A stretch of DNA of 64,000 bases, taken from positions 52,689,177 to 52,753,176 of the forward strand of contig CM045768.1 of the NCBI GenBank assembly GCA_025200525.1, in the 5' to 3' direction. Below, one piece after another: positions 46,992-59,690 of the stretch; within the stretch, counting starts at the first letter, position 1, and the number at the start of each line of letters is the position of its first letter. The stretch is from Camellia lanceoleosa (lineage: Eukaryota > Streptophyta > Magnoliopsida > Ericales > Theaceae). The position numbers and the translations under genes were made by a program. The notes below the pieces were generated by a model. The model did no database searches. It was given only the letters and a program-made list of their open reading frames with translations, and had not been told where the DNA came from.

Positions 46992-47418
46992 AAGACCATC
47001 CAAAAAGCACGAAAACGATCAACCCTTTGTGTCAGGTTTTTTTTTTTTTTTTGAAATAGTTGTTCAATTTATTTTATTTTTTTGGCTTGAAATTGTGTTG
47101 AAATTTTGCTTGAAATTGTTCAATCTGCGTTTGCTTCTGAAATTTTGCTTCTGTTTTTATTTTGTGGTTTTTTGAGTGAATTTTGCTTCTGTGTTTATGT
47201 TGGATGATGAGAAAGGGAGGGAGGGAGGGAGGAAGGGAGGAAAGGTTGGTTGAAGCTGACTTGGCAGCTGCCAAAGCTTGTGCCATGTTTGACACAAGTT
47301 TTGGTATTTACCAAAGATAGCAGTTGCCAAAACTTACCATTGGAGATGGATTTCTATAAACTGCTACCATAATATAGCAAATAGCAGCTCCAATGGCAAA
47401 CCATTGGACATGCTCTAA

Positions 47419-50400
47419 CACACAATTGTTATAACGTAGTGTGGATCTTAATAAATATTAAATACTCAATTATGTATTTAACTTTGTGGTAAGTTGGTGG
47501 GTGAAGGAAGAGATTTGGCGAACCTATCTCCAAATTTGAATTTTGGAGAAAGTATATATATATTTTTTATATTTTTATACTTGTCATAAGTTGTTCTAAT
47601 TTTTTTTTTTTTTTTTTTTATGTATTTATCATTGAGTTGAGAATCATAGCGAAAATCATAACAACAATAACCCTGTTTTAAAGTGAATCACGTAAACTTA
47701 TAAACCTTGTGTTGTTTGTGCGTGTGATTTATCTTTATTTTTTTTTCATTTGTTGATTTCTATATATCATATTTTACTTATAGTGAATATAGTTGCTATG
47801 GATTCCTAACAAGAGCCATCACCACCAAAAACCCTATGTCAAAATGGTGTCCAAACCAAGTGTTTGATATATGACAACCAATCACCAGTAGTAGTTCCCC
47901 CCCATTGATGGGTATTAGAAAGATTGATGGGTGCAAAATGCAAACACTTGTTCAGTGATCCAAACGTCGGGAAAGTGACTTTTTTCTGCTGATCCATTTG
48001 CGTTTGGTAGCATACCAGAATTAGAAAGAAAATAAAAATAAAAAATGAAAACTTTTTAACTTTCTCAGAATTAGTGTCATCACAACAACTTACTTGGACT
48101 TGTCATCACATGTGTGTTGTATATTTGCACCTATGCGTCATCAAAAACAGCTCATGTGATAAGATTTTTGAGGATTTATTTCAGTTTCACATGGAGGAGA
48201 GAAGATAATCTGAAAGGGGTATTATCTATATCAAAATTATGGTATTAGTTACGGAGTAAATTTAATACTATAGTAGATTTTTACGTATGAAAACATGAAT
48301 ATAAGACAATAGGTGAGTTCTATACTTACATAAGAGTGGGTGTAGTGCGGTTCGGATAATTTGAGACTAAAATTATAAATCGAATGACAGATTAACGGAT
48401 TGATGAATTGACAAATTGCAATTTTAGTGATTTTCGGCGAATGGGTAGATTGAAGAATATTTGAATCAATTATCAAGCCTTTGTACAATATATAATATTA
48501 ATTTGTTATAAATTTTACGTATATAACACAATTTTTTTTCATATATATAGCTAATTTTTTTTATATAAATAACACAAACTAATTTTATATATATGTAACT
48601 ACTAATTTGTAATAAATTTCACATATGAAATATCTCTCATACTTATTTTTACTTTGATATTTCATTATAAGTTAAAAAATATATATGTATTAATTATAGT
48701 GGAGTGGAGTGGTTTTGAATGCAGATTATAAATTTTAAAGCTTAAACCACGGTTAGCGGATAAAGCAGTGTACATTGATACAAATCAGTGCGATTTTAGC
48801 AGATTGAGCAATATTTTAGACAGCCCTCACATGTAAGACCTATCTTATCTTTGGTTAGGCATACAATCACTGTGAAATATTCAAAAAATTAGGTAACTAC
48901 ACTTAGATAAGATTTTTCATTGTAAAATGACTAAAATTTCCTTTTCAAAACAACTCATCCCAATACAAATTATCCTAAAATAACTTATCTCGCTGCATAA
49001 TCCCATTTGATAACCAAACATATTCCATCCTAGGCAATTACACAAGTGGTCATAGAGAGGACATTTAGGTGCCAAGATGAGTGAAATTTCAGATTTTAAT
49101 CTATGTAGAGACGTTGGACCGTAGTTATAATCTAACTACTAAAATATTGACTGGTATGTCGTGCCAAAAAAAAAAAAAAAACCAAGCATATCCTTTGAAA
49201 GTACTTATCTTCAGGTTCTAAAGTTAGGCCACAATCATAATACATCACCATTAATTAATATTGTAACCATGTAATGTAGCATTTGTGGGTGAAGAAGATA
49301 ATGTACAACATTAAATTAAATTAATGTTGGACTATTGCAAGCATTGTTGGGAGAAAACTATGAGATATTTGTTTCATGGTCACTGTCAATCGCGCACACT
49401 AGACTTCCACAAATTTTTTTAGTCAATATTTAGAGGTTTTGTTAATGACAATTTTAAGGATTATTAATAACAAATATAAAATGTCAAAATATTTATAATT
49501 TAACACATTTTACATATTCCAAACACTTTTATATATTTTTAAACACCAATACCAATTCTATAAGTCAATTTTAATATTTATATTGCTGAGAATGCTTTCA
49601 GTTATGTGAGTGAAGCTTTTTTGTTTGGCAATTAATAACACAATGACAAACTATATGTGAAAGTGATGAGCTTAATTAGAGTATGATGATTGATTAGTTA
49701 AATAGATTCTTAGGATCTTAATGAGATTTGGGTTTTGGAACTTTGATTTGTACTAGCACCTTAAATTTTTTAGGGTCTAAATGTGACTCAAACCTGTCAA
49801 CTACATTGAGGAGTTTGAAAAATATGTTTTAAGTATTGTTTTTAAAATGTTAATTATTTGTCAGAATTTTTTCTTACTTAATCAGAAGACTCTAATGTTT
49901 ATATAAATATTAGGCCAAAATTAAATGAACTCACTAAAATAAAAACAAAAACACGAAAATATGAATTTCCAAACGACACCTAAGCCGGAAGCAATTATGG
50001 GATAGGACTTTATAATAAGAAGTAATCAGCCCCATTTGGTATAGTTTATTAGGTTTGTTTATGATTTTTTTTTTTTTTTTTGTGAATATTTCAGTTTCCA
50101 CATTGTAAAATTAAAAAATTGATTATTGGAAGGCTAGAGCATAGTTCTTTTAATTTTTAATAATAACTTTAAACTTTAAAAAAAGGTTTTAAAAAAAAAG
50201 GTTTAAAAAAAAAAAAAAAAAAACAGACATCCCTATTACAAGTCCAATTAATCTTTCGAACCCAGGCCCAAAATTTCAACAAAACCCATCTAACTACCAG
50301 ACTGGATCTTAATGGGCCCTGTGTCCAGCCCACATATGCTCATAGGGCTTCTGGTGTAAGTGGCCCATGCTTTAAACTACGATGCCTACCCTCTATTGGG

Positions 50401-51155
50401 AATCAGTTAAAAAAAGAAAGAAGAAAAAAATCAAAAAAAACCCTCAATTGGGAATCAGTCAAAAAAAAGAGACCTCAATTGGGAATTTTATTTCTTATTA
50501 TTATTTTATTTATTTATTTATTTTTACGTTTGGATCTTAAATTATTAAAGAATGGGAAAATGAAAGAATTAAATTTAATTTCTTTCGTCTTTTTGTTTTC
50601 TTCTCATCTTTTTTTCTTCTTTTTTTCCCTTTACAAATCTGTACTCCAAACATAGATTTTACGAGGAAAAAAATTAACGAGAAATTCTTTTACAAAAATT
50701 CTATTGGTTGATAATAAGATTCGTGAAATAATACAATTTAAGCATTAAAATTAGTGCTTTAATCAAAGTGGGGTGGAATCCTCTGTTCCTAAAATCTTCA
50801 TTTTCTTTTGTGATAAAAAAAATAAAAGCATACATGATCCAATTCACCCTTAGAAGTTATTGGACATTCAAATGACAAAATGAATGAGATTTAAAATGAG
50901 ATATTCATCCCATGACACCATTTATACCATCCAAATAAACATGGTCTCAATATCATTATTTACTTATACAATGGTAAAGCTAAGCTAGCAAATCTCATTG
51001 TTAACTGATTTGGGATTGTAAGATATCATCACCATGGGCAACTGACGTTCACCATAACCCACTGTATTGACAATGATCTGGTGGTAGCCATTTTCTCTTT
51101 TAATAGCTTCACTCAATTATCAATATTTAACACCTTGTCAAGGATTTTCAATGGT
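47419..51155. other. AT-rich intergenic sequence
   Basis: No gene was recognised. About 48330-48830 has the phrases 'gcggttcggataat' and 'gacagccctcacat' seen at degenerate hAT MITE ends, but no matching duplication. Homopolymer runs lie near 47610, 50067 and 50200. Confidence 0.5.
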
Positions 51156-51160
51156 TAGAC

Positions 51161-52552
51161 TGTTGGAACAATCTTTTGGTATAAAATAAGGGGTTGTTTG
51201 GGGTGTCCTAAATAAGTGTACTTTTTACCTTTTTAGACTAAAAAATTGAGGAAGAAAATATGGATGTTTGGGTTAACTTTTTGACTTTTTATGAAAAAAT
51301 GTGTAATAAAAAATTGTAAAAATTGATTTGAGAGAAAAATTAGTACTGGGAGTTGTGCAGTCGTAATTGTTGACTTTTGGTGAATAGTGTTAACTTTTTA
51401 ACTTTTTGAGTAACTTTTTGACTTTTTGACTTTTCTGATACATGCCAAACTTGGCCTAAATAATATGAAATCAAATCAAACAAATAAAAATTAATTACTT
51501 ACAGAACTTATTAATTGAAATGAAAAGTACAAAAAGAGATCAAGTCGAGTATGTGACACTTTGTCCTTAAGACAGATTCGCCCTGTTTCGGTGCTTACAG
51601 ATTAATGACGTTTATCTCCCAAGATACAATAATCCTTACACAAATTGTAGTAGCACTCCAAACAATTTGTACGGCGAACCAAACCTGTGTTCTATACTCT
51701 CTGAATTTTTCCCTAAAAAAAATATGAAGAATAATGCAATCAAAGTGCAAAATTGGGAAGAAAACAATTTTTATGGATATTTTCAAATGTTAGAAATGCT
51801 GGAAATGGTATGATTTTATAGACAGATTGGTGACCAAACAGATCTGTCCGAACAGGTAAGAATTTCAAATGAACAGATCTGTTTTTGAAACGAACAGGTG
51901 CAGTCTAGATTTTGAATAGATAACTAGTAGCTTTCATATCTGCTCATTCATAAGCTGGACATTTTAAACTTTGTCAAAGCTCTGGAATTGTTTTTCAATC
52001 TGAGCACCTGTTTGATGAAAAAATTTAGAGTAAAATTTAAATTAATTTTCCCGCAAGAATTTGAAAAAATTCAAATAAATTTTGTCTAAAAAATTAATAT
52101 TATAACCAAATCGACCCGGTTCGGCCAGTAGGACAGACGGTAGCTGCGCGGACGCGTATGTGGTGGTTTGAGCCAAGGTTCACTTTGTCCATAAGTCCTC
52201 CCTTCTACAAACTTGGGGTGCCCCTTGGGGTGCCCCTTGGGGCCCAACCCAAGTGTTGCCACCTAGAACTTATATATACACATAAGTTCTCTTAAGTTTC
52301 CAATGTAGGACAAGCCTTACAAGGAAACCCATATTTTATTCTTTATTTGTCCATTCTACGAACCCCAAAATGATGTCAACTTCCTATTCACTCATAAATG
52401 GTTTTGACGAACCGTCTTCACCGTGTGACTTGCAATGCAGCAAGGAACACAGCACCTCTTTGGATCCACCTTAAAAGACGTGTGGGCCCTATCTAAATTT
52501 GAGCTCAAAGTTAGCCCAAAATAAGCCTATAAAATCATATTTTTTTCTAACA
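51161..52552 (-). repeat. 3' LTR of the copia element, carrying a MITE
   Basis: 1392 bp, of which 270 bp is the MITE insertion with its duplication; the rest matches 57635-58772. Conserved blocks include 'gagatcaagtcgagt', 'gtacggcgaaccaaacctgt' and 'cccaagtgttgccac'. It contains 'ggggtgccccttggggtgcc', a small internal duplication absent from the other LTR. Confidence 0.88.
51190..51456. mobile_element. Tourist-like MITE inside copia LTR
   Basis: GGGGTTGTTTGG at the left and CCAAACTTGGCC at the right are flanked by TAA (51187-51189 and 51457-51459). The partner LTR reads 'tataaaataaataatatg' without interruption, which gives the empty site. 267 bp with many 'actttttgac' phrases, non-coding. 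Confidence 0.85.
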
Positions 52553-53288
52553 ATCCCCCACATTAATGGAATTTGACGGAGAGAAAATGCGACAACATAA
52601 TCTAATTACAGAGAGTACAGAAATTGGGAATATTCTGCAAAGGATATCTAGTTTTTGGCTTTGAACCTTCCATTGTGAGACACTATCAGATTTACTAGCT
52701 AACCAGTAAACATGATATCTTGAACTATTCAGCCATTTGTGTAAACTAAGACAATAGAACTCACAGAGTATATTACCAAACACAATTTAGTTCTCACTAT
52801 TGTGTTCATTTTGGCCCTGAACAACCTGGTCTTTCATGAGTGCTCTAGAAAATTGTAGCCCTTTACAAATTTCATAGAATCAGCCTAGTTCACACTCATA
52901 TAGGTGATTCTTATGAAGAGTATATTGCCATACTCTATTAGGTATACCTAGATATAAGAATAATTAAAAGTATTACTTAACCTAAAACGCTGCAGACATC
53001 ATTATTTCATCATAGAAATGGGTAGGAGTTTGACTCTCCAGTGATCCTTCTGAGTCATACACAACTCGGTTGTTTCTTTGAACCTAGATCTTGGGATCTC
53101 TAGTCAACTAAGTTGGGTTGCCGTTGTGGTAACTCTTATTTAATAGGCTTAAGTCCCATTTCCCTCGATGAATTCTCAACTAACTCTCTTGCTGACCCTC
53201 TGGTTAGTGGATTTGCTATGTTGTCTTTAGACTTCACATATTCGATAGAAATAATTCCATTAGAGAGTAGTTGCCTCACGGTGTTATG

Positions 53289-54700
53289 TTAACGACAAAT
53301 GTGTTGTGATTTACCGTTATACATATGACTCTGTGCTCTACCAATTGCTGATTGACTATCACAATGTATACATATAGTAGGCACCGGTTTTGGCCATATT
53401 GAAATATCTTCAAGGAAGTGGCGAAGCCATTCTGCCTCTTCCTCAGCTTTATCTAAAGCTAAGAATTCTGATTCCATAGTAGACCTAGCAATGCAAGTCT
53501 ATTTGGAAGATTTTCAAGATACAGCCGCCCCCCCAAGAGTAAATACATACCCGCTGGTGGATTTTGAGTCTCTGGCATCCGATATCCAGTTTGCATCACA
53601 GTATCCTTCAAGTACTGCTGGATATTTAATATAATTTAACCCAATGTTACGAGTGAATCAGAGATATCTTAGAACCATTATAATAACTTTCCAGTGTTCT
53701 ACTCCTGAATTACTCGTATATCTACTTAATTTACTTGGTGAGTGCAGTTCACCAAGTACATTAAGCTTCTAATAATTTGGGCATACTCTAATTGAGAAAT
53801 ACTTTCTTGTACATTCTTAGAAAGAAACAAATTAATATCCACATGTGTTCTAGCAAGATGATCATCATCTTTGCTAAATTTATCAAATATTTTCTCAATG
53901 TAATATGATTGTAACAAAGCATAACCTTTTGATGTTTTGGTAATTTTCATATCAAGAATTACATCAGCAATCCCATGTCTTTCATATCAAAATGTTTATT
54001 CAATATTTTCTTGGTAGTTTTAATCATGTCATTATTACTACCTATGATGAGCATATCATCCATATAAAGACATACTATAACATAGCCTTTATTTGTGCTT
54101 TTAACATAAACACATTTGTCACATTCATTAATTTTGAATCCATTTGACATCACTGCTTTGTCAAATTTCTCATGCCATTGCTTTGGCGCTTGTTTTAAAC
54201 TATATAATGATTTAACCAAATTACACACTTTCTTTTCTTTTCCTGGAACAGAAAATTCTTCTAGTTATTGTATATAAATTTCTTTATCTAACTCACCATT
54301 TAAGAAAGCAATTTTCACATCCATTTGATGAATTTCTAGATTGTACAACGATATAATAGCAATTAGCATTCTAATGGATGTTATTTGAGTAACCGGTGAA
54401 TATGTATCAAAGTAATCAAGACCTTCTTTTTGTCTAAAACCTTTGACTACAAGTCTTGCCTTGTATTTGTTAATTGATCAATCTGCTTTCATTTTTCTCG
54501 TGAAAATCCACTTGTACCCAAGAGGTTTACAACCTGGTTGCAAGTCCACCAATTCCCAAGTGTGATTTTGCAGGATGGATTCAATTTCGCTATTTACAAC
54601 TTCTTTTCATAAAGGAGCTTCAGGACTGGACATAACTTCTTTGAAAGTTAAAGGCTCATTTTCTAACAAAAAAGTTAAAAAATCTGGACCAAAAGACTTT
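53289..54700 (-). pseudogene. Copia reverse transcriptase and RNase H remnant
   Basis: RT motifs LVKSLYSLKQAPKQWHEKFD and the catalytic YMDDM (about 54055-54070 on the minus strand). Downstream, ESEFLALDKAEEEAEWLRHF and the RNase H motif IHCDSQSAI end with a stop at 53289. Stops and frame changes separate the blocks. Confidence 0.85.
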
Positions 54701-54749
54701 GAGGTTCTAGCACGTTTACTATGTCTAGGTTCCTCTTCTTCATTTTGAT

Positions 54750-55500
54750 CTATCTTTTGCTCTTGTTCTTGATCATAACTAGTAATAGTATCAAAAGATC
54801 TTTTGTTAATACTAGTCTCTTGTCTAGTTTTATTTGGAAACACATGTTCAAAGAAGACGCATTCCGAGATTCAATAATAGTATTTACATGTATTTCGGAA
54901 TGTTCTGATTTATGAATCAAAAACCGATATACACTACTATTCTTGGCATAACTAATGAAAATGCAATCAACGGTTTTAAGACCTATCTTAGTCTTTTTAG
55001 GACTAGGAATAGCCACTTTAGCCAAACACTCTCATACTTTTAAGTATTTGTAGGATGGTACTCTTCTATGCCACATTTCATAAGGTGTTTGATTCACTTT
55101 CTTTCGGGGTACTTTATTTAAAATATAATTAGCAGAAAGTATTGCTTCCCCCACAAGTTCTGAGGTAATTCATAACTTATTAACATGGCATTCATCATTT
55201 CTTTTAAAGTCTTATTTTTCCTTTCAGTAATTCCATTTTGCTAAGGTGAGTAAGGAGCAGTGGTTTGATGAATTATTCCATATTCTTTACAAAACTTACC
55301 AAAAGGTGATTCATATTCACCACCTTTATCACTTCTAAGTTTTTTAATTTTCTTACCAAGTTGATTTTCAACTTCATTCTTGTATTGAATGAAAGTTTCC
55401 AAAAATTCATCATTGGTTCGAATTAAATAACATAACTATATCTAGTATAGTCATCTATAAAAGTGATAAAATATTTTTTCCCACCTTTAGTTTAAATTGA
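54750..55500 (-). pseudogene. Copia integrase remnant
   Basis: Broken frames contain the translated phrases RPYSPQ-like near 55230-55260 and the post-integrase block VDCIFISYAKNSSVYRFL (about 54930-54985), which is typical for plant copia. Frame interruptions prevent a continuous reading. Confidence 0.65.
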
Positions 55501-55509
55501 TTTAAAATC

Positions 55510-56106
55510 TTAAATGTCACTATGACTTAATTCAAGTGGTTCCATACTTCTTTCAATTGTATGGAAAAAAGTTTTGGATAATTTTGCCTCAACACAAATT
55601 TCACATTTATGATTTAAATCAATGTCAAATTTAGGTAAACATTCCATATTAATTAATCTACTCAAAGATCTATAATTAACATGTCTTAGTCTACCATACC
55701 ACAAATTTGAAGACTCAAGCAAGTAAGAAGAAGATGTATTTTTATTAATAACAAAGGGTATAACAGTCATTACATTGATTTTGAAAAGGCCATCAGACAT
55801 GTAACCTTTTTCTACATACATCTTATTTTTTGTAAGTACAAACTTGTCACTTTCAAAAACTAGCCTAAACCCATTTTTACTCAACAAAGATCCAGAAACA
55901 AGGTTCTTGCGAATATCCGGTACATGCAGCACATTGTTGAGAATGAGTTCTTTTCCAGATGTCATCTTCAAAATAATCTTTCCGTGTCCTTCAATTTTGA
56001 AAGTTGAGGAGTCGCCCATAAAAAGTTGTTTATCGTTGTCCACTATAGAATAAGATGTGAACATCTTTTTGTTGGCACAAATGTGGCGAGTAGAACTAGT
56101 GTCCAC
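55510..56106 (-). pseudogene. Copia protease and pre-integrase region
   Basis: The frame opens at a protease-like DTSSTRHICANKKMF, continues with LNNVLHVPDIRKNLVSGSLL, and reaches the integrase zinc region (LWYGRLRHVNYRSL, later CEICVEAKLSKTFF). LWH and GH of the usual motif are altered to LWY and RH, so two metal-binding His are lost. Confidence 0.8.
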
Positions 56107-56170
56107 CCACTATCCTTTAGGATTTCCAACAAGGTTTACCTAAAAAACAACTGTAGAAAGATTTATGTCC

Positions 56171-57137
56171 TCAATACCATTGGAAATTTTGTCCATTTCG
56201 GTCATATGGGCTTGAGCAAGTTTCTTGCTTGATCTTCCTTTGCCTTTGCGTTTTGGTACAACAATCTTTGGCCTGATGTCCCTCTTTGTCACAGATATAA
56301 CATTTGCCATTGAACTTGTACTTTTTAGTTTCTCTTCCTTCAGAACCTTGTGAGGAACTTTCTCTAGAAAACTTCTGTTTCTTAGCTTTTGGAGCATGTT
56401 CTACCACATTTGCCTTTGATTCCATTGGATGCTTACCAGCCCGCTTCTCTGAATTGCGGTTATTTTCCTCAATCCTCAAATGTACAATTAATTCCTCCAA
56501 AGTCATTTATTTGCATTTGTGTTTGAGGTAGTTCTTGAATTCCTTCCAGTCTTGTAGTAATTTTTTCAATCAAAGCAGCAACTTGGTAGGATTCACTACA
56601 AGACATGCTTTTTGCATGAATGTCACGCAGAATGAGTTGGAGATTTTGAACTTGGCTTATCACAATTTAAGAATCAACCATCATAAAATTCAGGAATTTG
56701 CTAACCACAAATTTCTTTGAGCCAGCATCTTATGTTTTGTACTTTTTCTCCAAAGACTCCCAAAGTTCCTTTGTCATTTTGATAAGACTGTAGACGTTAT
56801 ATAATGTGTTGTCAAGTCCGTTTAAAATGTCGTTCCGGCAAAGGAAATCAGTATATTTCCAAGCATCAACTACAGCAACCACTTGCCGGTCGATTTCATC
56901 ATTTTTCAGAGGAGGAGTGTCCTCATGGAGAAAATGTGTCAGGTTGAGAGTAGTAAGATAGAACGACATTTTCTGCTGCCATATTTTAAAATCAGTTTCT
57001 GAGAACTTCTCTAGCTTCTCACTGTGATTGACTGGCACAGTCACAACAGGAGGAAGGGTTGGAGCAATTGCAGTCACCATATCAGTACTTGTATGAGCAT
57101 TAGTTTCAGTAGACGTGAATTCTAAATTATAAAACAA
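56171..57137 (-). pseudogene. Copia gag remnant with zinc knuckle
   Basis: 57137-56730 encodes the N-terminal gag (FSETDFKIWQQKMSFYLTTL, then MTKELWESLEKKYKT). After a stop, more gag follows at 56663-56469. 56506-56171 has a basic segment and the knuckle CYICDKEGHQAKDC. Two or more breaks. Confidence 0.82.
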
Positions 57138-57634
57138 AATTATAATTAGAATTTTATACTACAAAGAAAATTTAAACCAAAACCATATAATTAAATTCTG
57201 TAAAAATAAAAGAAACAAGAATTGTAACTTTTATTTTCCAATTAATTTGAAAATAAAATAAAATTTTATTTAAACAAATTAATTTTACACAGAAAAATAT
57301 TTTTGTAACGCTTCAAAAATTAAAATATTGAAAATAGAATTTTTATTAATGAACACTCAGAAATTATTTCTGAAAACCAAAATTAATCTTGACCAACTTT
57401 AAAAATAAATATTCTGAATTGTTAATGACTATCAGTATATTACTACTAGTTGTCAAATAAAATAAATAGTTTATTACTATTATTTGTCAAACAGTATATT
57501 ACTATTATTTATTTTTCCAACCAAAATATTATTTTGTAAAACCACATAAAATAATTTTTGTAAGAATAAAAAAGAGAAAAGGAAACAATCGAAAAATTCT
57601 GTATAAACAGAATAATTCAAATCTGTCTTAAGAT

Positions 57635-58772
57635 TGTTGGAACAATCTTCTGTATAAAATAAATAATATGAAACCAAATCAAACAAATAAAAATAAATTC
57701 CTTACAGAACTTATTTACCGAAATAAAAAGTACATAAAGAGATCAAGTCGAGTGTGTGACACTTTGTTCTTAAGACAGATTCGCCTCGCTTTGGTGCTTA
57801 CGGATTAATGGAATCTATCTACCAGGATACAATGATCTTTACATAAATTGTAGTAGCACCCTAAACGATTTGTACGGCGAACCAAACCTGTGTTCTATAC
57901 TCTTTGAATTTTTTTCTAAAAAAGAATGAAGAATAATGCAACCAAAGTGCAAAACCGGGAAGAAAAGAATTTTGTTGGATATTTTTGGATGTTAGAAATG
58001 TTGGAAATGGTTTGTTTTTATAAGTAGATTGGTGACCGAACAGATCTGTCCGAACAGGTAAGAATTTCAAATGAACAGATCTGTTTTTGAAATAAACAGG
58101 TGTAGTCTAAATTTTGAACAAATAACTGCAGCAGTTTCATATATGTTCATAATTGCTAGGCAGTTTTAAACCTTTCCGAAACTGCTAGACTGTTTTTCAA
58201 TCTGTCGAACAGTTTGAACTTGTAGGAAAATAGACTGAAAATGAGCACTGTTTGAACAGAAAAAATTGACACAAAATTTAAACTAATTTTCCCGCAAGAA
58301 TTTGAAAAAATTCAAATAAATTTTGTCTAAAAAATTAATGTTAGAACCGACCAGACCAACACCCACACCCAGCATGGCTTGGCGTCGTGTATGTGGTGGT
58401 CTGAGGCAAGGTTCATTTTATTCATAATTCCTCTCTTCTACAAACTTAAGGTGCTCCTTGGGGCTCAACCCAAGTGTTGCCACTTAGAACTTATATACAC
58501 ACATAAGTTCTCTTAAGTTTCCAATGTATGACAAGTTTTTCAAGGAAACCCACATTTTATTTTTTAATTGTCCATTCTACGAACTCGAAAATGACGTCAA
58601 CTTCCCATTAACTCATAAATGGTTTTGACAAACCGTCTTCACTATGTGACTTGCCATGCGGCAAGGAACATGTCACATTTTTTGACCCACCTTAAAAAAC
58701 GTGTGGGCCCCATCCAAATGTAGACTCAAAGTTAATCCAAAATTAGCCTATAAAACCATATCTTTTCCAACA
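57635..58772 (-). repeat. 5' LTR of the copia element
   Basis: 1138-bp LTR lacking the MITE present in its partner. Reading the minus strand, internal sequence begins ATCTTAAGACAGATTTG right after the LTR, which is not the usual initiator-Met primer site. Confidence 0.88.
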
Positions 58773-58777
58773 TAGAC

Positions 58778-59145
58778 TTAATAAACCGAATTAGACGGTC
58801 CAATTAGAGATTAATTTTTTTTGTCTCTAAAAGTGAAAACTTTTGTTATAAAAGATATTTAGGGATCAATTTCTATTATCGTGAAATTAGTTGCTAAAAG
58901 TTCGTCCCAAAATTAAAAAAATAAGGTTTTTAGAGACAATTTTTTAAAATGTCACTAATGAATACACTTTTAAGGACAAAATAATTTGGTCTCAAAAGGG
59001 TTTATTTTTTGAGACCAAAAATTCAGTCCTAAAAGGATAATAATTCATCACTAATATCCAATTTTCGTTGTTAAAAATATAATGACAATACTTTTCACAA
59101 CAAAAATATTTGGTCTTTACGAAATAATTATGTCCTTAAATTCAG
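58778..59145. other. AT-rich sequence with repeated 'ggtctctaaaa' motifs
   Basis: Motifs such as 'gtctctaaaa', 'ggtctcaaaa' and 'gagaccaaaaa' recur in both orientations, as in subterminal regions of CACTA transposons. No termini could be placed, so this is only a suggestion. From 59146 'cagggctggtttggcatg' begins a probable truncated MITE. Confidence 0.35.
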
Positions 59146-59354
59146 GGCTGGTTTGGCATGTTTGAAAAAATTCAAAAAGCCAAAAAGTTATTAAAAAAGT
59201 CAAAAAGTTATCACTATTCACACAAAAAAATATATATATAAAAAAAACAAAATTTTCCAAAAAAAATACAAGCCAACTTTTTGGCTGAAGTGATGTTTTG
59301 GTCTGAAGTGATAGTACGAACTCGTCAAGTGGGTGCACACAAAACTTACATAGA

Positions 59355-59690
59355 ACGGTGCTGTTTGGCCCATGGGACCCATCACGGGTCCTGTTTTGAT
59401 AATCTGAACCTTTTAATGTGTAGAACTCGTCGAGTACTATATGCTTGTAAATAATCACGTTGATCGGATATCGATAACTATATGATCAAATCAGTTTTGT
59501 ATAAAAAAGTGGACGGTACACAAAGCAACGGTTGACAAAAACTAATCCGATCAAATAGCTATTGACATCCGATCACTGTGATTTTTTATATATTTATAGT
59601 ACTCGACGAGTTCTACATATTGAACGGTTCGATTATCAAAACGGGACACGTGGTGGGCTCCAACGAGCTGAACAACACTATAGGCAATCT
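59355..59690. mobile_element. Foldback (hairpin) element, copy A
   Basis: Two arms of about 140 bp are inverted copies of each other: CTGTTTTGATAATC...'gtagaactcgtcgagtacta'...'ttgatcggatatcgataact' on the left, its reverse complement on the right. Only a short loop (about 59510-59530) separates them. A transcript would form a long hairpin. Non-coding. Confidence 0.75.

Larger units (their letters stand above)
34696..47415. mobile_element. Harbinger/Tourist-like element split by an LTR retrotransposon
   Basis: Left terminus GAGCATCTTTAATGG (34696) and inverted right terminus CCATTGGACATGCTC (ending 47415) are flanked by TAA on each side (34693-34695 and 47416-47418). Removing the inserted retrotransposon and one AAGAC copy leaves about 1390 bp. 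That remainder holds a CT run near 35163, a T run near 35202, a CTT array at about 35403-35438, and on the right a GGGA-rich block near 47210. No transposase is visible. The serine- and phenylalanine-rich open frames at 35072-35480 are products of the CT and CTT repeats. Confidence 0.7.
51161..58772 (-). mobile_element. Ty1/copia LTR retrotransposon, full length but decayed
   Basis: 7.6-kb element on the minus strand flanked by the perfect duplication TAGAC (51156-51160 and 58773-58777). LTRs start TGTTGGAACAATC and end AACA on the plus strand. Domain order on the minus strand is gag, zinc knuckle, protease, integrase, RT and RNase H, diagnostic of copia. The polypurine tract GTGGGGGAT lies inside the left (3') LTR at 52553-52562. 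All domains are frameshifted or carry stops. Confidence 0.9.

Noticed and set aside
48330..48830. Possible hAT MITE
   Set aside because: The end-like phrases lack convincing inverted termini and a matching 8-bp duplication.
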